A stretch of DNA of 64,000 nucleotides from the NCBI GenBank assembly GCA_029268515.1, contig JAQWNP010000010.1, positions 124,001 through 188,000 of the forward strand, in the 5' to 3' direction. This DNA comes from Phycisphaerales bacterium. GTDB taxonomy: Bacteria > Planctomycetota > Phycisphaerae > Phycisphaerales > SM1A02. This document shows, piece by piece, positions 35,326-44,080 of the stretch. The stretch's first letter is position 1; each line of letters opens with the position of its first letter. The position numbers and the translations under genes were made by a program. The notes below the pieces were generated by a model. The model was not told the DNA's origin and did not search any database. It was given only the letters and a program-made list of their open reading frames with translations.

Positions 35326-36453
35326 TTAAGTGGTGTGAATGCGCCCTCGCCATTGTCGCGTGCCGTGCCGGCGCAAGTAATAACTGTGCCACTGAATAAA
35401 AGTCATACATGTAATTCCGAAAGGGTGGGTGAAAATGCCCAAAGGTCTTTGGCGGTATCGCCATGCCAACGCGGTGCGCTGAACAATATTACAACCGACG
35501 GCTATGGCAGCCAGAAAGAAGGGAGGTTGATCAACTTGCCAGGTGGCCAGATAGACCACCAACATAACCCACGGCAGTATGTGAGCAATGAGGTGTATCA
35601 GTGTTATAAAAATAAGCAAAGGTACCGAACCAAGCCCTTCGTACGCGTTCTTTGCAAAGCCGTTCCAAGAAGTAGCAAGATCGTTATACATACGACAAGA
35701 GCAAAGATCTGTGCCGTCAACAAGATCAGTCATGTAACCAGAAGAACGAACAGCCTTGGGCATTTGAATGCCATCATGCATTGAGTCTGGAAAAGCTCTG
35801 TGACCATCAGAGGCATCATATGCCTCACGAGTCACACACAAAAACTGCCCACATCCAGCAGCAGTTGATTCAGTTCTTGTTCGCCGCATTACAAATAAAG
35901 GTAAATAGCTGAGTAGGAGAAAATGAATCAAAGGTACAAGTAGTATTTCGCCAATGGATTTCGTGATTTGTCGTGGGAACGCAGAAACGAGATCACACCC
36001 ACGTTGCTGACAAAAAAGCAAAGTACGGTGAACACAATCTGGAGCGAAACGGACATCTGCATCTGTGAAGAGTAGCCATGCCCCCTTCGCTTGTTGTGCC
36101 ATTTGTCCGCAGGCAAACTGTTTGCCATTCCAGCCGTCCTCAAGTTGTGATGTGGTCACTTGCTTGACTCTTGGATCCAAATCTTGGTAACGGCGCAGAA
36201 TATTTGGTGTTTCGTCATCACTTTCATCGTCGTAGACGAGTATTTCAATATTCCCATAGGTCTGCGATAAAAGACTATCGAGGCAGACTGGTAGGTTGAA
36301 CTCTTCATTACGCGCGGGAACACAAACAGAGACGAGTGGTTCCTCTCGGGGCTCACCTTTGGTTGGTGCTGCGGTGAGCAGTGTCATATTCCATAAGCAC
36401 AAAAGCAGGGTGAAGCCAGCAATAATAGCGCTAATGAGTAGGAGAGCGGTCAT
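35326..36453 (-). CDS. Carotenoid-cluster glycosyltransferase (CrtQ-like)
   Basis: A 375-residue membrane-bound family 2 glycosyltransferase. It has an N-terminal membrane helix (about 3-28), then 'VCVPARNEEFNLPVCLDSLL', 'ILVYDDESDDET', 'LLFTDADVRF' (D-x-D) and 'MHDGIQMPKAVR', where the family usually has E-D, and three C-terminal membrane helices. The position beside CrtN-like desaturases, an aldehyde dehydrogenase and an acyltransferase suggests the CrtQ step: attaching a sugar to a carotenoid carboxylate, as in staphyloxanthin synthesis. A HpnB-type hopanoid glycosyltransferase is the main alternative. It overlaps the acyltransferase stop by four bases and is last in the operon. A decayed copy of its 3' end lies at 34202-34348. 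Confidence 0.85.
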   Translation of the reverse strand: MTALLLISAIIAGFTLLLCLWNMTLLTAAPTKGEPREEPLVSVCVPARNEEFNLPVCLDSLLSQTYGNIEILVYDDESDDETPNILRRYQDLDPRVKQVTTSQLEDGWNGKQFACGQMAQQAKGAWLLFTDADVRFAPDCVHRTLLFCQQRGCDLVSAFPRQITKSIGEILLVPLIHFLLLSYLPLFVMRRTRTESTAAGCGQFLCVTREAYDASDGHRAFPDSMHDGIQMPKAVRSSGYMTDLVDGTDLCSCRMYNDLATSWNGFAKNAYEGLGSVPLLIFITLIHLIAHILPWVMLVVYLATWQVDQPPFFLAAIAVGCNIVQRTALAWRYRQRPLGIFTHPFGITCMTFIQWHSYYLRRHGTRQWRGRIHTT

Positions 36454-37289
36454 TTTTTCGAGTCATCCTTTGAGTTTTGATGAATGCTGATATCTCCGTG
36501 CTGGCCTCTGAGTCGAAGTAGCCAGTCATAGAGTAGAGACGTCTTAGCACGCGCTTGCCCCAATGGCTGAATAAATGCACTGGCGTCACGACTAACAACT
36601 AGCTTGGAAAGTGCATCAAGGTTTTCCTGCATCGTATTGCGCATTGCTCGATACCAACCTGAAGTAGATAGATCTTCAGCAACACATGGCTGGAATCTAA
36701 GAAAGAGTTCCGGCTTCTGATCCTGCCAAAAGTTGTATTCCATACCAACACAAAATACGGACGCTTGTGGGTTACGAGCTGCTAGTGCAGCGGCCCCTGG
36801 TCGCAGTCGTATCTTATCTCTTACATCAGTAAATTGGCCCTGTGGTGTTATCCATAGCAAGGTATTGGGGGTTGAATGAAAAACCTCTTGAATATAGGCC
36901 TCCATTTTGGCCGGTGTTTCTGGGTGATCTGGATCAATGCCGAAGAGGCCCACCTTTCGGAATATCCTAAAGCGGCGTAATTGGGAGATTTCCATTGGGG
37001 CGCAATGTGTGCGTTCGCGAAGATAAAATCCAGAGATGAACATAATGGTTATGGGATCCCACCAACTTGGATGATTCATCAGAAGAATAGTGGGTTCTGT
37101 CTGCTCTTGGATTTTTTTGATGGTAGGTGTTGAGCTTGGATCAACGTGCACCGCATGGAAATTACGGCGAATTTTCCGAACAGCATATCGCTCAAAGAAT
37201 CTGGTCATCGTGCGTGAAAATGCAGCTGGAAGAAAAGGGCAGCTTTCGGAATCAGATGACTTTGGCGGTTCTAGGTTGTCGGCTGTCAA
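36450..37289 (-). CDS. PlsC-like acyltransferase (CrtO-like role inferred)
   Basis: A 279-residue 1-acyl-glycerol-3-phosphate-acyltransferase-like enzyme. The H-x4-D active site is 'MNHPSWWDP' near residue 95. 'LFGIDPDHPETP' follows where the family binds the acyl acceptor, and 'LLWITPQGQFTDVRD' is a variant of the F-P-E-G-x-x-x block, with Q in place of E. No strong membrane anchor is seen. In the cluster it probably transfers a fatty acid to the sugar of the glycosylated carotenoid, the job done by CrtO in Staphylococcus; the sequence family differs, so this rests on position. Four-base overlaps join it to both neighbours. Confidence 0.82.
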   Translation of the reverse strand: MTADNLEPPKSSDSESCPFLPAAFSRTMTRFFERYAVRKIRRNFHAVHVDPSSTPTIKKIQEQTEPTILLMNHPSWWDPITIMFISGFYLRERTHCAPMEISQLRRFRIFRKVGLFGIDPDHPETPAKMEAYIQEVFHSTPNTLLWITPQGQFTDVRDKIRLRPGAAALAARNPQASVFCVGMEYNFWQDQKPELFLRFQPCVAEDLSTSGWYRAMRNTMQENLDALSKLVVSRDASAFIQPLGQARAKTSLLYDWLLRLRGQHGDISIHQNSKDDSKK

Positions 37290-38884
37290 TGGCTCACCGT
37301 TGCATAGGTCGGTGTTGTTGATGGGGCAGGCGCGTCAGCGTCGGGATCCAAGCCTAGGTCTTCACATAGACAACGTGCTGCAGTCACACCACTCATGAGA
37401 ACCATTGGTACACCAGGCCCCGGGTTCGCACTTCCCCCAGTGAGGTAGAGATTGCTGTAGGCCTTACTTCGGTTCTTTGGTTTAAAACCACCACGAAGCC
37501 GTCCGTGTGATGCAAGTCCATAGATAGCACCACCCTCGGCGTTATATCGAGATTCGATATCGTTGGGTGTGAGATGCTTGTGTACACGGACATGCTGTTC
37601 AATGTCAGGCATCCTTCCACAATTCTTCAGCTTTTCCATGACGGTTGGAAGATAGCTCTCCAGAATGCCACCGGGCCCTTCCCAACGATGGCCATCTTGT
37701 AGAGGTGCTGTATGAATCAGTACATATAAGGCCTCGCATCCCTCAGGCGCTTGATCGGGATCGCTGCGAGATGGAACTGCGAGATAAAGGGTTGGATCTT
37801 CTGCCGGCACACCACGATTGTAGATGTCGTTGAACTCTCGTTTAGAATCCTTACTAAAGACAAAATTATGATGAGCAAGGTGATCGTACTGTTTGTCAAG
37901 ACCAAGAAAGAGTACTAAGCCACTGCATGCTGGCTTGTAGTTTTTAGCAATTGAACGGCTCTCACGTTTTGCCTCAGGTGTTTCCATGAGATCCCGGTAG
38001 GTACGTTGGACATCACAGTTTGAGACAATCGAATCTGCGCTGAGCTGAGACCCATCGTCAAGGGTGACGCCAGTGACTCTCTTGCCGTCGGTATTAATAG
38101 ATTGAACGCCATTGCCTGTGAGTAATGTGGCACCAAATTCTTCGGCGAGTTTAACCAGCGATCGTGCAACCGATCGGGTGCCGCCCTTGGCATACCAGCA
38201 TCCTTCATCAACTTGAATTGAGGCGATCACTGAGAGTATGGCAGGTGCTAAGAATGGGCTAGATCCCACGTATTGCATGAAGTGCTCAACCATCTGCTGT
38301 AGATGCGGCTCCTTAATATGTCGATGCACAGTGCTTCCGACAGTACTGTGCATACGCATCGCCATGACGTCTTTGAGCAACTTGATGTCTGTCGGTGGGG
38401 TATGGCGCATGACATCACGAATGCCACCAATGTCCTTGTAGTAGAAGACACGATTGCTCAAACGATTCATGCGCCGGGAGAACGCTAAGAAATCCTGGTA
38501 GCCTTCGGCTGGTTTTGCTCTATCAAATTGTGCGTTGAGCGACTCCGCCATTACGGTGTCGCCTTCTTTTAAATCCAGCACGGTGCCATCTTCATAAAAG
38601 GCTCGCCATTGAGGGTCGAGTCGGATGAGATCAATGTAGTCTTCGGTCTTTCGTCCACAACGGGTAATGATGCCGCGCAGCACATCAGGTTTGGTCAGAA
38701 TGGTGGGGCCCATATCAAATGAATAACCTTGCTCGGTGAGCACATTCATCTTCCCGCCAAGGTGGGTGTTTCTTTCAACCAGTGTTACCTGTATGCCGCG
38801 CCTGGCGAGTTCAACTGTTGTCGCCAGGCCTGCGAGCCCACCACCAATGACAATTACATCGGCATGGGATTCATGCTGTGTCAT
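37286..38884 (-). CDS. CrtN/CrtI-family carotenoid desaturase or oxidase
   Basis: A 532-residue FAD enzyme of the phytoene desaturase family. The dinucleotide motif is 'VIGGGLAGLATTVELARRG' with 'LVERNTHLGGKMN', then 'GYSFDMGPTILTKPDVL'. The C-terminal FAD block is 'LYLTGGSANPGPGVPMVLMSG'. Members desaturate or oxidise C30 or C40 chains. In this cluster it is likely to act as CrtN (desaturating diapophytoene or squalene) or as CrtP (oxidising the end methyl); I cannot tell which. It overlaps the aldehyde dehydrogenase and acyltransferase genes by four bases each. A second, diverged member is read rightward from 40512. Confidence 0.9.
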   Translation of the reverse strand: MTQHESHADVIVIGGGLAGLATTVELARRGIQVTLVERNTHLGGKMNVLTEQGYSFDMGPTILTKPDVLRGIITRCGRKTEDYIDLIRLDPQWRAFYEDGTVLDLKEGDTVMAESLNAQFDRAKPAEGYQDFLAFSRRMNRLSNRVFYYKDIGGIRDVMRHTPPTDIKLLKDVMAMRMHSTVGSTVHRHIKEPHLQQMVEHFMQYVGSSPFLAPAILSVIASIQVDEGCWYAKGGTRSVARSLVKLAEEFGATLLTGNGVQSINTDGKRVTGVTLDDGSQLSADSIVSNCDVQRTYRDLMETPEAKRESRSIAKNYKPACSGLVLFLGLDKQYDHLAHHNFVFSKDSKREFNDIYNRGVPAEDPTLYLAVPSRSDPDQAPEGCEALYVLIHTAPLQDGHRWEGPGGILESYLPTVMEKLKNCGRMPDIEQHVRVHKHLTPNDIESRYNAEGGAIYGLASHGRLRGGFKPKNRSKAYSNLYLTGGSANPGPGVPMVLMSGVTAARCLCEDLGLDPDADAPAPSTTPTYATVSH

Positions 38885-40386
38885 ATTCGTTGCCTTAATT
38901 GTTTTGCTTGAGGTTGATCTTTGTATTGTTCAGGATCTTGTCTGTTGGTCGAAGGTTGTACGGCGTCAGGATTCCTGGTGGCATCTTCTAGAGACCATGC
39001 TGCTGTAGGGGGGTGATCTAAGCTTCGCCGTCCTCGTCGTCCGTAGGTCCACAGCACGAGTGAGCGGAGTCTACTGAAACCACTGACGGTCATTTTACTT
39101 TCTGATGGCCGGCTCCAGCCAGGTGATGTTGAGACCTGAAGGGGTCTTGTCATTTCCAGCAATCCCATTGCACCTTGCGAAGCGCCCCAGCCACTCGCTC
39201 CCTGGCCAAGAATGCTGGTCGCAGGGTGGGCAGCTGGTCGGACCACATCATTAAAATGAACGGTGCCACTGCCCATTAGGGGCATCAAATCACGGGCGCG
39301 GCGTGGGTGCTGTGTGAATATAGAGGTCGCGAGGTGTTGATCGCACTGGTGGTGAATCTCAAGAGCTTGCGCCATCGAGTCAACGGGAATCAATGCGAGG
39401 GCTGGTCCAAAGTGCTCTCCAGCAACCAGTGCGGCCTCTGGTGGGCAATTCGCGATCACAATGGGGCGAATCCAGCCATCGCGAGGCACTTCGAGTGTGC
39501 CCGAAAGACTAACACCGCCTTCTGCAATGGCTTGGCAGGCAAGGTGATAGATAAATTCTGCTTGGCCTTTAGAGATCAGTCGTCGAGGTTGGGCACTTGC
39601 AGCTAATCGCGACATCGACTTAAGAAGCGCGCTGTAAACAGGCCGAAATACGAGCGCTCGACGTGGTGCCATGCAGGTCTGGCCTCCGTTAAGCTCAACA
39701 GCCTCCCAGATGGCCTGGGCAGCAAGGTTGGGATCAGCATCCGGTAGCACAAACGCAGAGTCGCGACCACTCAGCTCCAGCGTCGATTTGGTGAGCATAT
39801 TGGCCGCTACTGAGGCAATCTCGCGTCCAACCTCAGTTGAACCAGTGAAGACAATATGGTCGAAGGCCTGCTCGCGTAGCATCTCTTTGCCAGCCTCTCG
39901 AGTTGCTGGTTTTGATTGCAGCAACGATCGAGGCACACCAGCTTGCCAGAAAGCAGCCAGCAGGGCAGCTTGGCTGCGTGGGGCATGCTCAGATGGCTTG
40001 ACTGTGACTCGGTTGCCTCCAAGCAGAGCCTGGAGAATTTGGATTCCCAAGAGCTGAATTGGATAATTCCATGTCGCAATAATCGCCACATGACCCAGTG
40101 GTACCCTGTAAACCCAGTGTTTTTGGCCAAGTTGCCACCAAGCATTTTGCCTCACACGCCTTGGACGCAGAAGCTTTTTCGCATGCTTTTCATGCCAACG
40201 ACAAGCGGCCAAGAGCGGCATCAGATCGGCAGTGAGCACTTCTTGTTGGGATTTGGCTAATTCTTCCCGAAGTACTCGATTAATTGCCTCTTCCTGGTGG
40301 ATGATGACCTTTCTCAGACGGCGAATCCAGATAAGCCGCTCACGAATAGGTGCTATGGAGGTGGAATGGTTCGTATTGGAAGGCAT
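38881..40386 (-). CDS. Aldehyde dehydrogenase, carotenoid-aldehyde type (inferred)
   Basis: A 501-residue aldehyde dehydrogenase. I prefer ATG at 40386 to the TTG at 40512, which would overlap the divergent gene's start. 'IATWNYPIQLLGIQIL' and 'FTGSTEVGREIA' bind NAD(P). The catalytic Glu lies in 'TLELSGRDSAFVL' and the Cys in 'NGGQTCMAPRRALV'. It is close in plan to class 3 enzymes. The C-terminal 60 residues are polar and probably disordered. In the cluster it should oxidise a carotenoid aldehyde (as 4,4'-diaponeurosporenal) to the acid that is then glycosylated. It is the first gene of the leftward operon aldehyde dehydrogenase - desaturase - acyltransferase - glycosyltransferase. Confidence 0.88.
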   Translation of the reverse strand: MPSNTNHSTSIAPIRERLIWIRRLRKVIIHQEEAINRVLREELAKSQQEVLTADLMPLLAACRWHEKHAKKLLRPRRVRQNAWWQLGQKHWVYRVPLGHVAIIATWNYPIQLLGIQILQALLGGNRVTVKPSEHAPRSQAALLAAFWQAGVPRSLLQSKPATREAGKEMLREQAFDHIVFTGSTEVGREIASVAANMLTKSTLELSGRDSAFVLPDADPNLAAQAIWEAVELNGGQTCMAPRRALVFRPVYSALLKSMSRLAASAQPRRLISKGQAEFIYHLACQAIAEGGVSLSGTLEVPRDGWIRPIVIANCPPEAALVAGEHFGPALALIPVDSMAQALEIHHQCDQHLATSIFTQHPRRARDLMPLMGSGTVHFNDVVRPAAHPATSILGQGASGWGASQGAMGLLEMTRPLQVSTSPGWSRPSESKMTVSGFSRLRSLVLWTYGRRGRRSLDHPPTAAWSLEDATRNPDAVQPSTNRQDPEQYKDQPQAKQLRQRI

Positions 40387-40511
40387 AGACAAGATTCCCT
40401 GATTCGATGCCGAGCGACAGGTCGGCCCAACCCTTTGAATACAAGGTGGTGAATCCCAAATAGGGTCATTAGAAGAGGAGTATGATACTAAGTAAGGAGC
40501 GTTAAAGGTCA

Positions 40512-42086
40512 ATGAGTCAACAATCCAACATTGCCGTAATCGGAGCAGGCCCAGGAGGTCTAGCCGCAGCTATGCTGCTCGCTGCTAGTGGCTGTGACGT
40601 CACTATCTTTGAGGCTCAGGCTCGTGCTGGAGGCCGTTCTCGCCGCCTTGCCATCGATGATTTTCAATTTGATATTGGTGCCACTTTTTTCATGATGCCC
40701 TATGTCATGGACGAGATATTCCGCGCGGCTAATCGCCATCTCGTTAACGAAGTCGAAATGACACGGCTAGATCCCATGTATCGCCTCGTTTTCAATAGCG
40801 GTAATTCGGTCGATCTAGAAGTTGATGCGCTACCCGATCAGGTCCAGATGATGCGCCAACTGGATGCCATTTGTCCTGGTGATGGTCAGGCTTTCGAACG
40901 TTTCATGCAAGACAACCGTCTAAAGTTGGCGTCGATGGATCCTATTTTACGTCGGCCCATTCGATCGATGCGTGACTTGTTTGATAGGAAGGCGCTGGGA
41001 GCACTGAAACACCTTCATCCTGGGCGAACGATGTACAAGCATCTGTCAAAGTATTTTGCGGATCCGCGGATTCGTCTAGCGATGGGTTTTCAGAGTAAGT
41101 ACTTGGGCATGAGTATTTATGAATGTCCAAGTCTTTTCTCCATTCTGCCCTTCATTGAATATGAATATGGTGTTTGGCATCCGCAAGGCGGAATTGCATC
41201 AACGATGGATGCGATGGCACGGATCTCAACCGAAATGGGAGTCAAAATACATCTCAATTCGCCTGTCGAGCAAATCCTATTCAATGGGCGTAGGGCGACT
41301 GGTGTCTGTGTTGATGGTGTGAACCATGAGTTTGATCAGGTTGTTGTTAATGCTGATGCAACTTGGGCAATGAAGAATCTCATTCCTGGCTCACTTCGAA
41401 AACGTTATTCCGATGAGAAGATTGATCGGATGGGCTACTCCTGCAGTACTTATATGCTCTATCTCGGTATACGTGGTGAGCTACCGCTGCCACACCATAC
41501 AATTTGTTTTAGTGAGAAGTACCAAGAGAATCTGGCAGATATCACCCATCACGGTCGACTCAGCGAAGAACCGTCTATGTACTTCTGTAATCCATCCTGT
41601 ACAGATCCCTCAATGGCCCCAGTGGGGTGCGCATCGCTCTACTGCTTAGTGCCCACGCCAAATACAAAAAGTGGGATTAATTGGAAAGCAGAAGCACCAA
41701 GGCTAAGGCGACAGGTTATCGATCAGTTGGGACGTCGTTTAGGCATTTCAGATATTGAATCTCGCATTATTGCAGAGCATCAAATCACGCCCGCCGATTG
41801 GCAGGCTCAAAACATTAACCATGGCGCGACCTTCAATCTGGCACACTCTCTGAAGCAAATGCTTGGCAGAAGGCCCCAGCATCGCTTGCAAGATGTTGAT
41901 GGTGTTTGGCTTGTGGGTGGTGGGACTCATCCGGGCTCAGGGCTTCCCGTCATTCTTCTGAGTTCGCAAATTACCACTGATCTCATTTGCAAAGAAGTGG
42001 GAATCCCTTGGGCCGGATCAGGAAGTTCAATCAACTCCAGCACTTCTTCTGCGAGTCAGTTACAAGACCTACTGGTTCCAAGCTAG
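40512..42086 (+). CDS. CrtI/CrtP-family carotenoid oxidoreductase
   Basis: A 524-residue FAD enzyme of the phytoene desaturase family, divergent from the rest of the cluster. 'VIGAGPGGLAAAMLLAASG' with 'FEAQARAGGRSRR' is the FAD site. 'FQFDIGATFFMMPYVMDEIF' follows, and 'GVWLVGGGTHPGSGLPVILLSS' is the closing FAD block. It is only distantly like the enzyme at 37286-38884, so the two probably catalyse different steps, one desaturation and the other terminal oxidation. AAGGAG lies about 14 bases upstream and AAAGG closer to the ATG. The 125-base divergent spacer 40387-40511 should hold both promoters. A polar Ser-rich tail ends the protein. Confidence 0.9.
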   Translation: MSQQSNIAVIGAGPGGLAAAMLLAASGCDVTIFEAQARAGGRSRRLAIDDFQFDIGATFFMMPYVMDEIFRAANRHLVNEVEMTRLDPMYRLVFNSGNSVDLEVDALPDQVQMMRQLDAICPGDGQAFERFMQDNRLKLASMDPILRRPIRSMRDLFDRKALGALKHLHPGRTMYKHLSKYFADPRIRLAMGFQSKYLGMSIYECPSLFSILPFIEYEYGVWHPQGGIASTMDAMARISTEMGVKIHLNSPVEQILFNGRRATGVCVDGVNHEFDQVVVNADATWAMKNLIPGSLRKRYSDEKIDRMGYSCSTYMLYLGIRGELPLPHHTICFSEKYQENLADITHHGRLSEEPSMYFCNPSCTDPSMAPVGCASLYCLVPTPNTKSGINWKAEAPRLRRQVIDQLGRRLGISDIESRIIAEHQITPADWQAQNINHGATFNLAHSLKQMLGRRPQHRLQDVDGVWLVGGGTHPGSGLPVILLSSQITTDLICKEVGIPWAGSGSSINSSTSSASQLQDLLVPS

Positions 42087-42155
42087 TATTGAGTTTCACA
42101 AGAGAGCGTCGTTGCACTTTTTCAGGCATGAATGGACTGTGGCAGGAACCACTTC

Positions 42156-43460
42156 ATGGGTAATCAGAACAAGCGTTGGAATGAGGCGCTTGAACATGGT
42201 CCGGGGCACCACTTAAAGTGGTTGTTCTGGGCCATTCCAACCTTCTTTTTCTTTTTTGAGTTCTTTATTCGCGTGGCGCCTGGTGTTATTAATCAGGACC
42301 TGCAGAAGGAATTTGATATCACCCCTGGTGATGTTGGTTGGATGTTGGCTATCTACTATTACGCCTATGCGCCTCTCCAACTCTTTGTTGGTGTAATGAT
42401 TGACAGATTTGGGCCTCGTGGATTTCTTGCTGGTGCCAGTCTGTTTTGTGGTATTGGGCTTGTTGTCTTTGGAATTGCTTCGACTCTATTCATGTTGAGT
42501 ATGGGCCGGGCATTAATGGGTGGTGGATCGGCGTTTGCATATGTCGGTGCGGTTTGCGTCGCATCAATGTGGTTTCGACCACATCATTTGGGGTACATCA
42601 TTGGGCTCACTGCGATGGTGGGCGTATCAGGCGCGATTGTGGCTCAGTACGCATTGCCAGGTCTGTTTGGTTTATTCTCATGGCAGATAATTATGTTTGC
42701 GTTGGCATTAATTGCAGTCATTACGGCTGTTTTATTGTGGTACTTCGTCCCTGATCGCCCTCATTTCTTGCTTGAGCAGCAAGCCCATAGTGAGAAGCCG
42801 ACTCACTTTCTTTCCGGGCTCAAAACAGTTCTTCGTAACCCGCAGACATGGTTGTTGAGTATTACCAATGCGCTGGTGTATCTGCCTTTGGCTACGATTG
42901 GCGCTACCTGGGGCGTACGTGAGCTCACAACAGTTATGGATCAGCCAAGCACAGTTATTGGGCCAGTCATTGCCACTCTTTATGTTGGGTTCTGCCTTGG
43001 GTGTCCCTTGCTCGGGTATTTATCCGATCGAATGCACAACCGTAAGATTTTTATTGTCTTAGGTGCTTTTCTGTCAACAATTCTTGCATTCATATATCCA
43101 TTTCTTGGTCCCGGATCCTATCCATTTTTGTTTGCATACTTTCTCGTGTGGGGGATCGTGATTAGTACGTTCGTGATCAGCTTTACATCTTGTTTAGAAC
43201 TTAATGAGAGGCATATGGGTGGTTCAGCTGTCGCCTTTGTGAATTTCGTGGCAATGATTGTGGCCGCCTGCTTTATCTGGTGTTTTGGAATCATTGTCGA
43301 CTGGGAAGCGATGCGCGAACATCAGTCACTAAATGAGCTTCCTGCTGATTTTAGATTTGGACTTATTGTCATGGCGTTTGTTATGCTTCCCGCGCCCATT
43401 TTGTCTTTATTCATTCGCGAATCGCATGCACATCGTGTTTGTAAAGTAGCGGCGACCTAA
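42156..43460 (+). CDS. MFS transporter (second of two related carriers)
   Basis: A 434-residue major facilitator with 12 likely helices. The ATG at 42156 has AGGA eight bases upstream; an ATG at 42132 gives eight more residues. 'WLFWAIPTFFFFFEFFIR' opens the first helix, 'GVMIDRFGPRG' is the helix 2-3 motif, and 'GYLSDRMHNRK' marks the second half. It is paralogous to the carrier at 11474-13012. The substrate is unknown. It follows the carotenoid enzyme by 69 bases and precedes an HD-domain gene by 19, so it may be part of either unit. Confidence 0.87.
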   Translation: MGNQNKRWNEALEHGPGHHLKWLFWAIPTFFFFFEFFIRVAPGVINQDLQKEFDITPGDVGWMLAIYYYAYAPLQLFVGVMIDRFGPRGFLAGASLFCGIGLVVFGIASTLFMLSMGRALMGGGSAFAYVGAVCVASMWFRPHHLGYIIGLTAMVGVSGAIVAQYALPGLFGLFSWQIIMFALALIAVITAVLLWYFVPDRPHFLLEQQAHSEKPTHFLSGLKTVLRNPQTWLLSITNALVYLPLATIGATWGVRELTTVMDQPSTVIGPVIATLYVGFCLGCPLLGYLSDRMHNRKIFIVLGAFLSTILAFIYPFLGPGSYPFLFAYFLVWGIVISTFVISFTSCLELNERHMGGSAVAFVNFVAMIVAACFIWCFGIIVDWEAMREHQSLNELPADFRFGLIVMAFVMLPAPILSLFIRESHAHRVCKVAAT

Positions 43461-43479
43461 AGAAGAGTGGAGAGCTACG

Positions 43480-44058
43480 ATGATTTCAGTTGCTGAAGCA
43501 CGAGCACTGATGGAGCAGTGGGTTGAGAATCCTGCTCTTCGAGTTCATATGGAGTCAGTGGCCTGCTGTATGCAGTCATATGCGACGGAGTCTTCTCCAG
43601 ATGATGTGGATCGTTGGATTATTGCTGGCCTCCTACATGACTTTGATTATGAAAAGCATCCGACACCAGAAGAACATCCATTTGTCGGCGTCGCGTACCT
43701 AAAAGAACGTGGCGATGTTGATGAGGAGATTATTGAAGCAATTTTAGGGCACGCCGATTACAGCGGTGTTGCTCGTGTGACACCTATGGCAAAGACTCTC
43801 TTTGCAGTTGATGAGCTAGCCGGTTTTATTGTCGCCTGTTGTAAAGTTCGTCCAAATGGAATCAGCGATCTAACAACGAGGTCAGTTAAGAAGAAACTAA
43901 AAGATGCCCGTTTTGCAGCAGCAGTAAGTCGTGAAGACATCCAGGAAGGTATTTTAGAACTTGAGGTCGATGCCACATCCCATATGCAGTCTTGTATCGA
44001 TGCACTTCGAGCGGAAAGTGATCGCTTGGGATTAAGCCCGAATGAGGGATGCTCTTGA
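43480..44058 (+). CDS. HD-domain phosphohydrolase-like protein
   Basis: A 192-residue protein of the HD superfamily. The first His-Asp pair is in 'AGLLHDFDYEKHP' near residue 53, and later metal ligands are likely in 'HPFVGVAYL', 'ILGHADYSG' and 'AVDELAGFI'. The last resembles the 'DxLxG' helix of HDIG-type proteins. Such proteins cleave phosphate esters of nucleotides or cyclic nucleotides; the substrate is not known here. GGAGAG lies upstream of the ATG. It follows the MFS gene closely and is convergent with a glycosyltransferase gene. Confidence 0.8.
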   Translation: MISVAEARALMEQWVENPALRVHMESVACCMQSYATESSPDDVDRWIIAGLLHDFDYEKHPTPEEHPFVGVAYLKERGDVDEEIIEAILGHADYSGVARVTPMAKTLFAVDELAGFIVACCKVRPNGISDLTTRSVKKKLKDARFAAAVSREDIQEGILELEVDATSHMQSCIDALRAESDRLGLSPNEGCS

Positions 44059-44080
44059 ACCGATGGAGTTTATTGCGAGT

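Noticed and set aside
35290-35784. Rightward open frame of 164 codons with some likeness to the arginase N-terminus
   Set aside because: It is antisense to the conserved end of the glycosyltransferase. The likeness is explained by the duplicated gene end, not by a second arginase fragment.
39671-40260. Rightward frames of 114-128 codons
   Set aside because: Antisense shadows of the aldehyde dehydrogenase gene, whose catalytic motifs are all in place.
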